A stretch of DNA of 39,440 nt, taken from Bacillota bacterium (lineage in GTDB: Bacteria; Bacillota; Clostridia; Christensenellales; Pumilibacteraceae). Position 1 is the stretch's first letter; each line of letters opens with the position of its first letter. The stretch spans positions 1-39,440 of the forward strand of contig WRGC01000014.1 of assembly GCA_009787385.1 (NCBI GenBank), written 5' to 3'. Shown one piece after another: positions 23,762 through 32,625 of this stretch. A program made the position numbers and the translations under genes. Below the pieces are notes generated by a model that worked only from the letters and a program-made list of their open reading frames with translations, searched no databases and was not told where the DNA came from.

Positions 23762-25156
23762 ATGTTAAAAGTAGATTTCAATAATATGACAAGTGATATC
23801 ATTGGCGACGAACATGGTATCAATATAGCTATTCAATCAGTTAAGGACAAAGATTGGATAAACAGTGCATTTAACTTTGTCAAAAGTAAAGAGGGAAAAG
23901 ATTGGCAAGAGTGGATGTCAATGCCACATATGGACACAAAGTATATTGATGAGATTGTAGAGTACGGCAAAACTATCAAAGATACTTGTACTGATTTGGT
24001 GGTGTTTGGGATAGGTGGTTCGGCTCTTGGGGTACAGTCTGTAGCAACGGCATTGACTCATTTGAGATACAATAGTATTTCTCATGCAACAAGAAAAGCT
24101 CCTCGTCTATATGTTGAAGACAATGTAGATCCTAATAGAATGTCATCATTATTAGATGTTATTGATATAGAAAATGCTCATTTTATTGTCACTACTAAGA
24201 GCGGAAATACTAGTGAGACTTTGGCACAATTTTTGTATGTGTATGATTTGCTAGTCAAAAAATTGGGCAAGGACAAAGCTAAGAAATCTATTACTGTAAT
24301 AACTAGTTTTGGCAAGGGTGATATATTTGGTGTTGCCAAAGCTCAAGGGTTTAAAATGTATGAAGTTCCCAAAGGTGCAGGTGGTAGATTTAGTGTGCTT
24401 AGTGTGGTTGGATTGGTTGCTTTTGCATGTATTGGATTGGATATCAAACAATTACTTAAAGGTGCAGGAGATTTTCAAAACAAATGTTTTGTCAATGATA
24501 TTTACAAAAATCCAGCATTGATGACAGCATATTTGCAAGTTCTTAATATGCAAAGAGGTAAGAATATTGGGGTTATGATGCCATATGCAGATGGACTTAA
24601 GTATTTTGCAGATTTTTATGCTCAATTGTGGGCAGAATCTTTGGGCAAAGCTGTAGATCTAGATGGCAATACAGTTCATGTAGGACAAACCCCTGTCAAG
24701 TCTCTAGGGGCGACGGATCAACATAGTATGGTACAACTTTTCAATGAAGGTCCTTTTGATAAGGTTATTACATTTATTACAGTTCAAGATTTTTGTAATA
24801 AAATTAAAATCCCTAAAGTTGATGGCATAGATATAGGTGATTTTTTGAGTGGACATACCTTTGCTGAGTTGTTGTCTGCTGAGAGAGTAGCTACAGAATA
24901 TGCAGTTACTAAGACACAAAAACCTAATTATAACATAATATTGGACAAGCTAAATCCATATACGATAGGTGAACTGTTGGCTTATCTAATGATGCAAACT
25001 GCATTTGCAGGGGCTTTGCTCAATATAGACACATACAATCAACCTGGTGTAGAACAAGGCAAAGTTTCTACATTTGCAATGTTAGATCGCAATGGATACG
25101 AAGCTGATAAACAAGAAATATTGTCTATATCTAAGAAAAAAGAATTGATTATATAA
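23762..25156 (+). CDS. pgi: Glucose-6-phosphate isomerase
   Basis: Interconverts glucose 6-phosphate and fructose 6-phosphate. The 464-residue protein has the SIS-type motifs VVFGIGGSALGVQSVATAL (about residues 79-97), TTKSGNTSETLAQF, PKGAGGRFSVLSVVGL, AESLGKAVD, GATDQHSMVQLFNEGP and, at the end, NIDTYNQPGVEQGK. Length and motifs match the shorter Bacillus/Clostridium-type Pgi. The promoter indicates a leaderless mRNA. It is separated from addA by 76 nt, with no operon partner of the same pathway. Confidence 0.97.
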   Translation: MLKVDFNNMTSDIIGDEHGINIAIQSVKDKDWINSAFNFVKSKEGKDWQEWMSMPHMDTKYIDEIVEYGKTIKDTCTDLVVFGIGGSALGVQSVATALTHLRYNSISHATRKAPRLYVEDNVDPNRMSSLLDVIDIENAHFIVTTKSGNTSETLAQFLYVYDLLVKKLGKDKAKKSITVITSFGKGDIFGVAKAQGFKMYEVPKGAGGRFSVLSVVGLVAFACIGLDIKQLLKGAGDFQNKCFVNDIYKNPALMTAYLQVLNMQRGKNIGVMMPYADGLKYFADFYAQLWAESLGKAVDLDGNTVHVGQTPVKSLGATDQHSMVQLFNEGPFDKVITFITVQDFCNKIKIPKVDGIDIGDFLSGHTFAELLSAERVATEYAVTKTQKPNYNIILDKLNPYTIGELLAYLMMQTAFAGALLNIDTYNQPGVEQGKVSTFAMLDRNGYEADKQEILSISKKKELII

Positions 25157-25232
25157 TTTTTTACAGTCATATGGTACAAGTATTTGGTAGTTAATTTATT
25201 AAAAAATATATTACTACTAATGCTATTATCTT

Positions 25233-28200
25233 ATGGCTAATTTTTTACATATGCTGAAATTTACAAAAGATCAACAACAAGCAATAGACCAAATAGGTAG
25301 TGTAATTGTATCAGCTAGTGCAGGTAGTGGAAAGACTACTGTAATGATTCAACGAATATTAAGGCTTTTGAAAGAAAAAATAAATGTTTCTGGTTTGATG
25401 GTATCTACATTTACTAAGGCATCAGCTTTGGATATGCAGACAAAACTCAAAGAAAAACTTGGAGAATTGGCTACTACTGACCCAACATTTGCTACACTTG
25501 TAGATAGTATCAATGAAGCTAGTATTGGTACATTTCATAGTTTGTGTTCTAGATTTTTAAGACAGTATTTTTATGCATGCTCTGTTGATCCTGATTTTGT
25601 ACTGATGGATGAGCAAGAGAGTGCTATTATATTGAGTGATAGTATTTCAAAAGTTATTGAGGATTCTCACCAAAACCCTACAGAAGACTTTTTGGATTTA
25701 TACAACATCATGCTCCAAAACCGCTCTGATAGAGCTTTGAAAGAACAAATAGTAAAAATATATCAATATGCAAAGGCTCAAGTTGATTGGAAAGGGTGGT
25801 TGCAACATGCCGTGGATTGTCATGACAATCCACATGAAGTTGCAAAATTGTACGAACAGATTGTAGTGTCAAAGATACAAGCTTTGCAAGATAGATTGCT
25901 TAATTTTCATACCAATGCTACTAAATTGGGAATGGATTTTTCTATATATGTGGCAGAGTTGCAATCATTGATATCAGGTGTGGATACACAATTGTCTGTA
26001 CTTAGTCAAAAAAAATGTAATATTGATAAGGACAACTTTTTGCATATAGAAGCTTATGAAGAATTTAAGGATTTAAAAAAGTATATAAGTGATAGTAGTA
26101 GTTCGTTGTTTGCCCCACTCAAAGATTCTAAGTTGTCATACAATATTGCAAAAGAACTTATTAGGTTGGTTCTTCAAACTTGTGATGAGTATGATATGGC
26201 AAAACAAATGATAGCAAAGATAGACTTTAGTGATATAGAGCATTGCATGCTAAAAGTTTTGGGCAATGAGCAAGCAAGATTGGAAATGACCAATAGTATT
26301 AGTCATTTGTTTGTAGATGAGTATCAAGACATCAATCCATTACAAGACAAGATATTGGGGATATTGGGTGAAAAAGCAGAAGTGTTTGTAGTTGGAGATG
26401 TCAAGCAAAGTATATACGGCTTTAGAATGTGTGACCCAAAGTTTTTTGTAGACAAAATGTCTGCTAATAGTTTGCTAGACAACAACATGAAACTTATAAA
26501 GCTTAATGGCAATTTTAGAAGTCGTAACCAAATTTTGGATTTTGTAAATGCTGTTTTTGCTCCAACTATGACTTTAGCCAATGGTGGAAGTGATTATGCG
26601 TTAGATAGCATGTTGACAGGCAAACAAGAGAATGATGTTGTAGACAATACTCTCAAAGCGGTGATAACCAAAATTGTGCATGTAGCAAAGACTGAAAGAC
26701 CAGAAAATTTGCCACCATATGATATAATCAATCATGTCAATCAAATTGACAAACAAGCTCCTAAGATAGATGTGATAGTAAGACACATATCTAATTTGGT
26801 AATAAATCAAGGTGTGGAGTTAAAGGACATAGCAATACTTACTCATAGTAGAGATAGATTTTGTTTTAAGTTGCGTGATAAACTAAATGAGTTGGGACTA
26901 ACTACCAACTTAGAACAATCAAAGACGGTATTGGATAGTGTAGCAAGTAGTAGCTTGTTGCAATTTTTGTCACTAGTAGATTATTCTCACAATGATATAG
27001 CCTTAGCTACTGTGTTGCGTAGTGGATTTGTGGGATTAGATGAAATAGCTTTGTCCAAAATTAGGTTGTCTTATTCTCAAACTTACAGTTTTTGTGAATG
27101 TTGCGAACTTTATTACAAAGATACTCAAGATGAGATATCTGTTGCACTAAAATCATTATTTGACAAATTAGAAAATTATCAATCACTCAAAAACAGTTTG
27201 ACAGTTGCACAACTTGCACATACTATAGTAGCACAACATGATTTTTTGTTGTCATTATATAATAAGAATGACAGTATAGAGTCTTTGTATTGGTTTTTGC
27301 AAGATATAGAATCGCACCCTTATCAACATGATCTATTTAGATTTTTGCAAAGTGTGTTTGACAATCCACCCAAAGCTAGACAAGTTGAGACAAATGATTG
27401 TATCAAAATTATCACTGTACATGCTTCTAAAGGGCTAGAATATGATTATATTATTATGCCTACTATAGATAGTAACTTTCACAAAGACTATGCTAGAGAC
27501 AAGTTTTTGTTGGATAACCAATTGGGTTTGGCTAGCAAAGTTTTTGATTTAGAAGAGGGCGAAACTCACACAAATGCTGTATTTGAGTATTTTAAGTACA
27601 AGATAGCCAACAAATCTATAAATGAAGAAATGAGATTGTTGTATGTAGCTTTGACTAGAGCAAAAAAGCAATTGTTGCTAGTGGTAGATAGTAGTGCAAG
27701 TGAATACAAAACAGGTGACAATGTGTCTAAGTGGTCTGATTGGATATACCCAATAGTGCAAAAATTGGGATTGTATGACAACTGTTTTTATGAAGAAGAT
27801 TGGCAACAGTTTGGGATAGATAATCAAAAAGATGATAGTAAGATATTAGATAAAGAATTAAAAACAAATGTATTTGGGACTCCCCCTGATGATTTGTTGC
27901 AGCAAGTCAAGCAAACTATATCTATAATACCAAGCAAGTCTACAATGGTATCAAAGTCATCAGTAACAAGATTGCTTAAGACAGAAGATACAGAGCCTGT
28001 ATTGTACGAAGATAAGGTTTTGGACATAGGAAAGTTATACCACAAAGTATTGCAAGCATTGGATTTGAGTGTGTCATTTGAAGATGCATATGCTAGTTTG
28101 CAAAATGTTATTACTGAAGTAGAATTATCAAGTATAAAAAAAGAATTGATACGAAAGGCACACAAAACACTGTTTGATTTGAGTATTGGTGCAAAAGTAT

Positions 28201-28499
28201 TTAGAGAAAAAAACTTTATGCTCAATGCAACTAGTCTCACTGTTGTAGATGGAACAAATCAAGTGCTTGCAAGTCAGCATTATAATACAAATCTTATACA
28301 AGGTATAGTAGACTTTATGGCAATCAAATCTAATGGCATAATAGTTGTAGACTACAAGTATAGTGTGAATAAAGACAATATTCAAGCATACAATAGACAA
28401 TTGGATCTATACTGTAATGCAATATCCAAAATATTGTCTTTGCCTATAATAAGTGCTTGCTTGTATGATATACAACAATCTAAACTTATAAAGTTCTAA
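25233..28499 (+). CDS. addA: ATP-dependent helicase/nuclease subunit A
   Basis: The helicase-nuclease of the AddAB (RecBCD-equivalent) complex, which processes double-strand breaks. SF1 helicase motifs in order: TKDQQQAID, SASAGSGKTTV (Walker A), TFTKASALDM, FVDEYQDINPLQ (Walker B), VVGDVKQSIYGFR, LNGNFRSR, TVHASKGLEYDYI, LYVALTRAKKQLL. The C-terminal nuclease has GIVDFMAIK, VVDYKYSVNK and YNRQLDLYCNAI. At 1088 residues it is shorter than Bacillus AddA (about 1230) but complete. An ATG at 25251 is an alternative start that begins closer to the family consensus. addB, normally adjacent, is absent here. Confidence 0.95.
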   Translation: MANFLHMLKFTKDQQQAIDQIGSVIVSASAGSGKTTVMIQRILRLLKEKINVSGLMVSTFTKASALDMQTKLKEKLGELATTDPTFATLVDSINEASIGTFHSLCSRFLRQYFYACSVDPDFVLMDEQESAIILSDSISKVIEDSHQNPTEDFLDLYNIMLQNRSDRALKEQIVKIYQYAKAQVDWKGWLQHAVDCHDNPHEVAKLYEQIVVSKIQALQDRLLNFHTNATKLGMDFSIYVAELQSLISGVDTQLSVLSQKKCNIDKDNFLHIEAYEEFKDLKKYISDSSSSLFAPLKDSKLSYNIAKELIRLVLQTCDEYDMAKQMIAKIDFSDIEHCMLKVLGNEQARLEMTNSISHLFVDEYQDINPLQDKILGILGEKAEVFVVGDVKQSIYGFRMCDPKFFVDKMSANSLLDNNMKLIKLNGNFRSRNQILDFVNAVFAPTMTLANGGSDYALDSMLTGKQENDVVDNTLKAVITKIVHVAKTERPENLPPYDIINHVNQIDKQAPKIDVIVRHISNLVINQGVELKDIAILTHSRDRFCFKLRDKLNELGLTTNLEQSKTVLDSVASSSLLQFLSLVDYSHNDIALATVLRSGFVGLDEIALSKIRLSYSQTYSFCECCELYYKDTQDEISVALKSLFDKLENYQSLKNSLTVAQLAHTIVAQHDFLLSLYNKNDSIESLYWFLQDIESHPYQHDLFRFLQSVFDNPPKARQVETNDCIKIITVHASKGLEYDYIIMPTIDSNFHKDYARDKFLLDNQLGLASKVFDLEEGETHTNAVFEYFKYKIANKSINEEMRLLYVALTRAKKQLLLVVDSSASEYKTGDNVSKWSDWIYPIVQKLGLYDNCFYEEDWQQFGIDNQKDDSKILDKELKTNVFGTPPDDLLQQVKQTISIIPSKSTMVSKSSVTRLLKTEDTEPVLYEDKVLDIGKLYHKVLQALDLSVSFEDAYASLQNVITEVELSSIKKELIRKAHKTLFDLSIGAKVFREKNFMLNATSLTVVDGTNQVLASQHYNTNLIQGIVDFMAIKSNGIIVVDYKYSVNKDNIQAYNRQLDLYCNAISKILSLPIISACLYDIQQSKLIKF

Positions 28500-28505
28500 A
28501 AAGTT

Positions 28506-29495
28506 ATGCCAAAATTTGACAAAACAAAAATGCACCCCCCTGCAAGGCGACTGTCCAATATTATGAGATGGTTGCCTTTTAGTGACTGTATATGGCTACA
28601 GAGATTGGTTACCAAATTTAGATTTTATAAATCCAAAAACAAGCATATTAGAATTTCAAAATTATTATTGTCACACAATCCTCATGATTTTTTGGATTCA
28701 AATTTGATTAAACAATTTTCGCAATCACAACTAAAAGGTTTAGGCAAGACATCATGTAGATTGTACAACGGAGATTCAAACAAAATAATGCCCTTGATTG
28801 TGTATTTTCATGGTGGTGGTTTTGTGTATGGCAACTTCAATTCTGCTGATGGTGGATTGAGAGATATGTGCTACTCAACAGGTTGTAATATACTAGTGAT
28901 AAAATATCCACTAGCACCCAAATATAAGTGTGACATAGCAATAAGATTGTGCAACTACATATTGACAAATTTAAACATTGATATTTTGTACAAAGGTATA
29001 ATTCTTATGGGTGACAGTGCTGGTTGTAGCATTGTCCTAAATACAATACATAGTGTGTTGTCACAATTGCAAGACACAACAAATAGTATAATAGGGCAAA
29101 TACTCTTGTATCCAATGGTAGAAGAAGTAACTAAGGATAGTGGAAATAAATATCCATCTATACAAAAATATGCCAAGGGATGTATGCTTACCAAAAAGAG
29201 CCTTATAAAAATGTACAAGCTTTATTTGCCAAAACATATGACTAAAGAGTATTTTGACAAAGCCAATCCAATCAACTTGTCTTTTAACAATTTTCCCAAA
29301 ACACTAATTTTTGGTTGTGAATTTGACCCTTTAAGAGATCATGCAATAGCATTGTACAATCAACTAAATCAATACAATTGCAATACCAAGTTGATTAATT
29401 ACAACGATATTACTCATGGGTACTTTGCTAGTTTTGAAAAATATATTGCACTATCATTGCTTGAAATTGTAGAGTTTTTTGTAGAATTGTTTTAA
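28506..29495 (+). CDS. Alpha/beta hydrolase of the hormone-sensitive-lipase type
   Basis: A 329-residue esterase/lipase-like enzyme. The oxyanion-hole motif is VYFHGGGFVYGN (about residues 101-112), the nucleophile elbow MGDSAGCS (Ser near 175), the acid lies in CEFDPLRDH, and the catalytic His in ITHGYFASF. The layout, including the KYPLAPKYK segment after the first motif, fits family IV (HSL-like) carboxylesterases. No signal peptide. The ATG lies 6 nt after addA's stop with no ribosome site, so it is probably translated by coupling to addA. The substrate is unknown. Confidence 0.9.
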   Translation: MPKFDKTKMHPPARRLSNIMRWLPFSDCIWLQRLVTKFRFYKSKNKHIRISKLLLSHNPHDFLDSNLIKQFSQSQLKGLGKTSCRLYNGDSNKIMPLIVYFHGGGFVYGNFNSADGGLRDMCYSTGCNILVIKYPLAPKYKCDIAIRLCNYILTNLNIDILYKGIILMGDSAGCSIVLNTIHSVLSQLQDTTNSIIGQILLYPMVEEVTKDSGNKYPSIQKYAKGCMLTKKSLIKMYKLYLPKHMTKEYFDKANPINLSFNNFPKTLIFGCEFDPLRDHAIALYNQLNQYNCNTKLINYNDITHGYFASFEKYIALSLLEIVEFFVELF

Positions 29496-29510
29496 ATTAT
29501 TATTTTTTTG

Positions 29511-29539
29511 TTGATTTTTTAAATAAAATGTGCTATACT
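29511..29539 (+). promoter_or_regulatory. Sigma-A promoter of the ATPase-RloB operon
   Basis: TTGATT (29511-29516), 17-nt spacer, TATACT (29534-29539). Transcription should start near 29546, inside the palindrome at 29538-29566. The leader is about 70 nt and ends with AAGGAG before the ATG. Confidence 0.75.
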
Positions 29540-29566
29540 ATTAGTGATAAATTTTATCACTAATAG
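29538..29566. promoter_or_regulatory. 29-bp palindrome over the start site of the ATPase-RloB operon
   Basis: CTATTAGTGATAAA and its exact reverse complement TTTATCACTAATAG surround one T. It overlaps the last two bases of the -10 and the predicted transcription start, the classic place for a repressor site. As RNA it would be a hairpin followed by TTGTTTTTA, so a 5'-proximal attenuator is the alternative. Confidence 0.75.
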
Positions 29567-29613
29567 TTGTTTTTATCATATACTGTAATGTAAAGTGTTT
29601 TTAAGGAGTTTTT

Positions 29614-30882
29614 ATGTTGTTGCAGTTTAGTGTACAAAATTTTAGAAGTATAAAAGAAAGAGTAACTTTGGATATGCAGGCATTGGATGGTAGAAGTATA
29701 AAGGAACATAAGGATAGTTTGATTGCAGGCAATACATTGCCTGTAGTTGCAATTTATGGTCCAAATGGTGGTGGCAAAACTACTCTATTGCTAGCGTTTA
29801 GAGCAATGCAGTTTTTTGTTACTAAGATGTTTGAAAATTATGGTGGTGGGCAATTGTCTCAAGTGCCACCCAATTTGTGTATACCATTTTGGTTTGATAA
29901 TGAGAGCAAAAATAAGCCTACTTGTTTTGAAGTTGTAATTGAATTACAAAATATTCAATACAAATATGGATTTGATGTTTTTAACAATGTTATTAAAAAG
30001 GAATATTTGTACAAAAGAGAAAAAAATAGTGAGATAGAATTGTTGTATGAAAGAATAGAACAAAAAGTAAGTATACCTTGCAAAAATATATCGGGTACAA
30101 TAACAGAAAATATGGCATCAAAGGTATCTCAAGATATGCCTTTGCTAGTATTTATTAATCAATTTTACAACGAATCGCCAATCAAGGATATTGTACAGTG
30201 GTTTTTAGATAGTAGGTTTATAGATTATAATGATGTCAATCAAGAAGGATTGTTGTTAAACATCATTATTGAGCAAAATGAAAATAAGGAATTTAAAAAG
30301 GAAATACTTAAAATATTAAAAGCATTCGATATAAAAGTATTTGATTATGAGATAAGAAAAATAGACCAAAATATCAACTTGCCACATGGTAATTTTAAGC
30401 AAAGACAAATAGAATTTAAAACTATTCACAAGATTGGAGATAAAGAAATTTCATTGTCATTTCAATGGGAGTCAATGGGTACGAAAAAAATAGTAGGACT
30501 TGTCCCTTTTATAATAAGTTCATTGAAAGTAGGTTTTGCATTTTTTATTGATGAATTGGATTCAAAACTGCATCCTAAATTGCTTGAACAGATTATTGGT
30601 TTGTATACCAATCCAGATATAAATACAGGTGGTGGTCAGTTGATATTTACTTCTCATGATATGACTACTATGAATAGCAAAATTTTTAGAAGAGATGAAA
30701 TATATTTTATGGCTTTGACAGATGAGCAAGATTCTGAATTATATTCTCTAATAGAAATAAAGGAAGATGATGGTAAAGTTACAAGAAAAGATGGAAATAT
30801 TGCCAAGAGATATCTAGAGGGAAGATATGGTGCAGACCCGTATTTTGAAAAAATTTCTAATTGGGGTCAGTCAAATGTCTAA
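29614..30882 (+). CDS. rloA: AAA family ATPase (AAA15/RloA-like), putative defence ATPase
   Basis: A 422-residue ABC/SMC-like ATPase. It begins LQFSVQNFRSIKERVTLDMQ, the usual opening of AAA15 ATPases, has Walker A GPNGGGKTT (residues 49-57), Walker B FFIDELD (310-316) with LHPKLLEQII after it, and the switch FTSHD (His348). Between them lies a helical/coiled-coil insertion (about 110-290). Members of this family pair with small partner proteins (RloB or DUF4435) in phage-defence modules. AAGGAG is 5 nt before the ATG. rloB overlaps the end by 8 nt, and the pair has its own promoter with a palindrome. Confidence 0.88.
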   Translation: MLLQFSVQNFRSIKERVTLDMQALDGRSIKEHKDSLIAGNTLPVVAIYGPNGGGKTTLLLAFRAMQFFVTKMFENYGGGQLSQVPPNLCIPFWFDNESKNKPTCFEVVIELQNIQYKYGFDVFNNVIKKEYLYKREKNSEIELLYERIEQKVSIPCKNISGTITENMASKVSQDMPLLVFINQFYNESPIKDIVQWFLDSRFIDYNDVNQEGLLLNIIIEQNENKEFKKEILKILKAFDIKVFDYEIRKIDQNINLPHGNFKQRQIEFKTIHKIGDKEISLSFQWESMGTKKIVGLVPFIISSLKVGFAFFIDELDSKLHPKLLEQIIGLYTNPDINTGGGQLIFTSHDMTTMNSKIFRRDEIYFMALTDEQDSELYSLIEIKEDDGKVTRKDGNIAKRYLEGRYGADPYFEKISNWGQSNV

Positions 30883-31639
30883 AGATAAACAAAGTTCCAA
30901 CAACCCAAAAGTATGGTTGTCATCAAGAAAAGTTGATACTAGATTGCCAGTACACAAGGCGTTGATTGTATGCAATGCTAAGTGTACCGAGGTAAATTAT
31001 TTTAAAGGTGCAGTCAAGTTTTTGAATGGTTTAAATAGTAGTCGTACAAGTATTAGACAAGATGTATTAAAGGTTAGGTATCACAAATCAGGTGTATCAC
31101 CATTACAGTTGGTAGAAGAAATAAAAAGAAAAAATAAAACTAAAAAATCATCTATAAACATTGACGATTATGATACTGTTTGGATAGTTTTTGATAGAGA
31201 TGACAATGATGATAATCAATTTGAACAAGCTATATCAAAGGCTGAAAAATTAAGCAACCGTAACACCAAAGTTTTTGCGTTGTACAGTATACAAAGCTTT
31301 GAACTTTGGTTGTTGTTACACTTTGATTACTATAATGTTGCAACTAATAGAAATTATTATTTTGACAAACTAAAACAAAAGCTTGGACAAGCATACAATA
31401 AAACAGACAATAATATTTTTGATAACTTATTGCAATGTGCTTGTAATAGCAAACAACTTGAATATACTCAAGACAATATACGAGATATTATCAGTATGGC
31501 AATAGCTAATGCACAGAGATTGCAACAACAATATAGCCCCAAAATACAACAACCTTTGTCTAGTTGTGACCCAATAACAACTGTGTTCAAATTTTTTGAG
31601 TATTATTTTGAAGAGTTGGAATTGATAGAGAGTGTGTAA
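30875..31639 (+). CDS. rloB: RloB-like protein, putative defence effector
   Basis: A 254-residue partner of the preceding ATPase. Family features: ALIVCNAKCTEVNYFKG (residues 29-45), YDTVWIVFDRDDND (99-112) and IQSFELWLLLHF (139-150). RloB proteins normally read CEGEKTEPNYF at the first site; here it is CNAKCTEVNYF, so the acidic residue of a Toprim-like first motif is Asn34, while the D107-R-D109 motif is kept. I chose the ATG at 30875 (8-nt overlap with the ATPase gene) over one at 30827. The last three codons and the stop lie in the terminal repeat of MITE copy F, so the C-terminus was probably changed by that insertion. Confidence 0.85.
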   Translation: MSKDKQSSNNPKVWLSSRKVDTRLPVHKALIVCNAKCTEVNYFKGAVKFLNGLNSSRTSIRQDVLKVRYHKSGVSPLQLVEEIKRKNKTKKSSINIDDYDTVWIVFDRDDNDDNQFEQAISKAEKLSNRNTKVFALYSIQSFELWLLLHFDYYNVATNRNYYFDKLKQKLGQAYNKTDNNIFDNLLQCACNSKQLEYTQDNIRDIISMAIANAQRLQQQYSPKIQQPLSSCDPITTVFKFFEYYFEELELIESV

Positions 31640-31815
31640 ATAGAGTACATTAATCTAGAAAGAATTAACACCCCAATTAAATAAAAACAACCATAAAGCA
31701 TTCAGGGGGGGATTCCCCAAAGAGCTTTTTTGGTTCTTTTTTGGCGTCAAAAAAGAATAATGCCTGTTTTGTTGAAAGTTTGTATTTTATTGTAATAACT
31801 ATTGTTTTACGCTCT
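31629..31815 (-). repeat. MITE-like element, copy F, overlapping the rloB stop codon
   Basis: Reverse-oriented copy. Its outer end (AGAGTGTGTAAATAGAG) contains the rloB stop (31637-31639); the other end is decayed (TTGTTTTACGCTCT). Inside are the hairpin GGGGATTCCCC, GCTTTTTTGG and the palindrome TTCTTTTTTG, GCGT, CAAAAAAGAA. The flanks AATTGATAG and AATTGACAT agree at 7 of 9 positions. The nrdR promoter begins 27 nt further on. Confidence 0.85.
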
Positions 31816-31841
31816 TAAATTGACATAATATTCCAAATCAA

Positions 31842-31871
31842 TTGACTTATATACTATACAGCTATTATAAT
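31842..31871 (+). promoter_or_regulatory. Sigma-A promoter of nrdR
   Basis: TTGACT (31842-31847), 18-nt spacer, TATAAT (31866-31871), then 6 nt to the ATG at 31878. Predicts a leaderless mRNA. Confidence 0.78.
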
Positions 31872-31877
31872 GTAGTT

Positions 31878-32321
31878 ATGAAATGTAGTTTTTGTGGACA
31901 TTTGGAAAGTAAGGTTGTAGATACTCGTGACAATGGTGTGGATAGTATTAGGCGACGCAGAGAGTGTTTGTCATGTTGCAAGAGATTTACTACATATGAG
32001 TTTGTAGATAGAGAGCAGTTTGTAGTTGTCAAAAACAATGGTGAACGGCGTCCTTTTGATATATCCAAGGTTAGAGCGGGTATTGTCAAGGCTTGTCAAA
32101 AGAGAGAAATACCCGAAGTTAAGATTGATGAGCTAGTATACAACATAGAGCAACAAGTATTCAATTCTTTGGATTTGGAGATAAAATCTAGCAAGATAGG
32201 GGCAATAATCATGGAAGCACTCAAGCAATTGGATAGTGTGGCTTATATTAGATTTGCTTCAGTTTATCAAAAGTTTTGTGATGTAGATAGTTTTGTTGAG
32301 TTTATTAAGAGCAGTTGTTAG
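31878..32321 (+). CDS. nrdR: Transcriptional repressor NrdR
   Basis: A zinc-ribbon, ATP-cone repressor of ribonucleotide reductase genes. The 147-residue protein starts MKCSFCGH (Cys3, Cys6) with the second zinc pair in RRRECLSCCKRFTTYE (Cys30, Cys33), then the ATP-cone region: VVKNNGERRPFDISKVRAGI and SSKIGAIIMEALKQLDSVAY, and the conserved YIRFASVYQKF. Length is standard. The ATG at 31878 fits the family start exactly; an in-frame upstream start would add residues overlapping the promoter. No ribonucleotide reductase gene lies in the window. Confidence 0.97.
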   Translation: MKCSFCGHLESKVVDTRDNGVDSIRRRRECLSCCKRFTTYEFVDREQFVVVKNNGERRPFDISKVRAGIVKACQKREIPEVKIDELVYNIEQQVFNSLDLEIKSSKIGAIIMEALKQLDSVAYIRFASVYQKFCDVDSFVEFIKSSC

Positions 32322-32367
32322 ATTGTGGGACAAATATTTTCTAGTTGTCAAAATTATTATATTTTTA

Positions 32368-32562
32368 TATAGTGTACAACTAGAGTTATTAGCAACAGAA
32401 TACAAACTTTCAACAAAACAAACATTATTCTTTTTTGACGCCAAAAAAGAATCAAAAAAGCTATTGGGGGTGTGATTCCCCCAACCCCCCGAACGCTTTA
32501 TGGTTGTTTTTATTTAAGTTGTTACTTCCTTTCCATATTAATATACTATATTCGTATACTAT
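32368..32562 (+). repeat. MITE-like element, copy G, with near-exact 9-bp duplication
   Basis: Lies between nrdR and spoIIR. Flanks ATATTTTTA (32359-32367) and TTATTTTTA (32563-32571) agree at 8 of 9. Left end TATAGTGTACAACTAGAG; right end TACTATATTCGTATACTAT. The central palindrome, GC hairpin and CGCTTTATGGTTG are present. The spoIIR promoter starts 29 nt after the element. The gap nrdR-spoIIR (304 nt) holds nothing else. Confidence 0.88.
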
Positions 32563-32590
32563 TTATTTTTATTATTGGATATTATTATAT

Positions 32591-32619
32591 GTATAAAAAT
32601 TTTTAGATGTGTCTACAAT
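32591..32619 (+). promoter_or_regulatory. Sigma-F-like promoter of spoIIR
   Basis: GTATA (32591-32595), 15-nt spacer, GTCTACAAT (32611-32619). The -35 and spacing match the sigma-F consensus; the -10 matches GGNNANAAT at all fixed positions but one. The ATG at 32626 is 6 nt further on, so the mRNA would be leaderless. spoIIR is a known sigma-F target. Confidence 0.7.
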
Positions 32620-32625
32620 TGTTGT

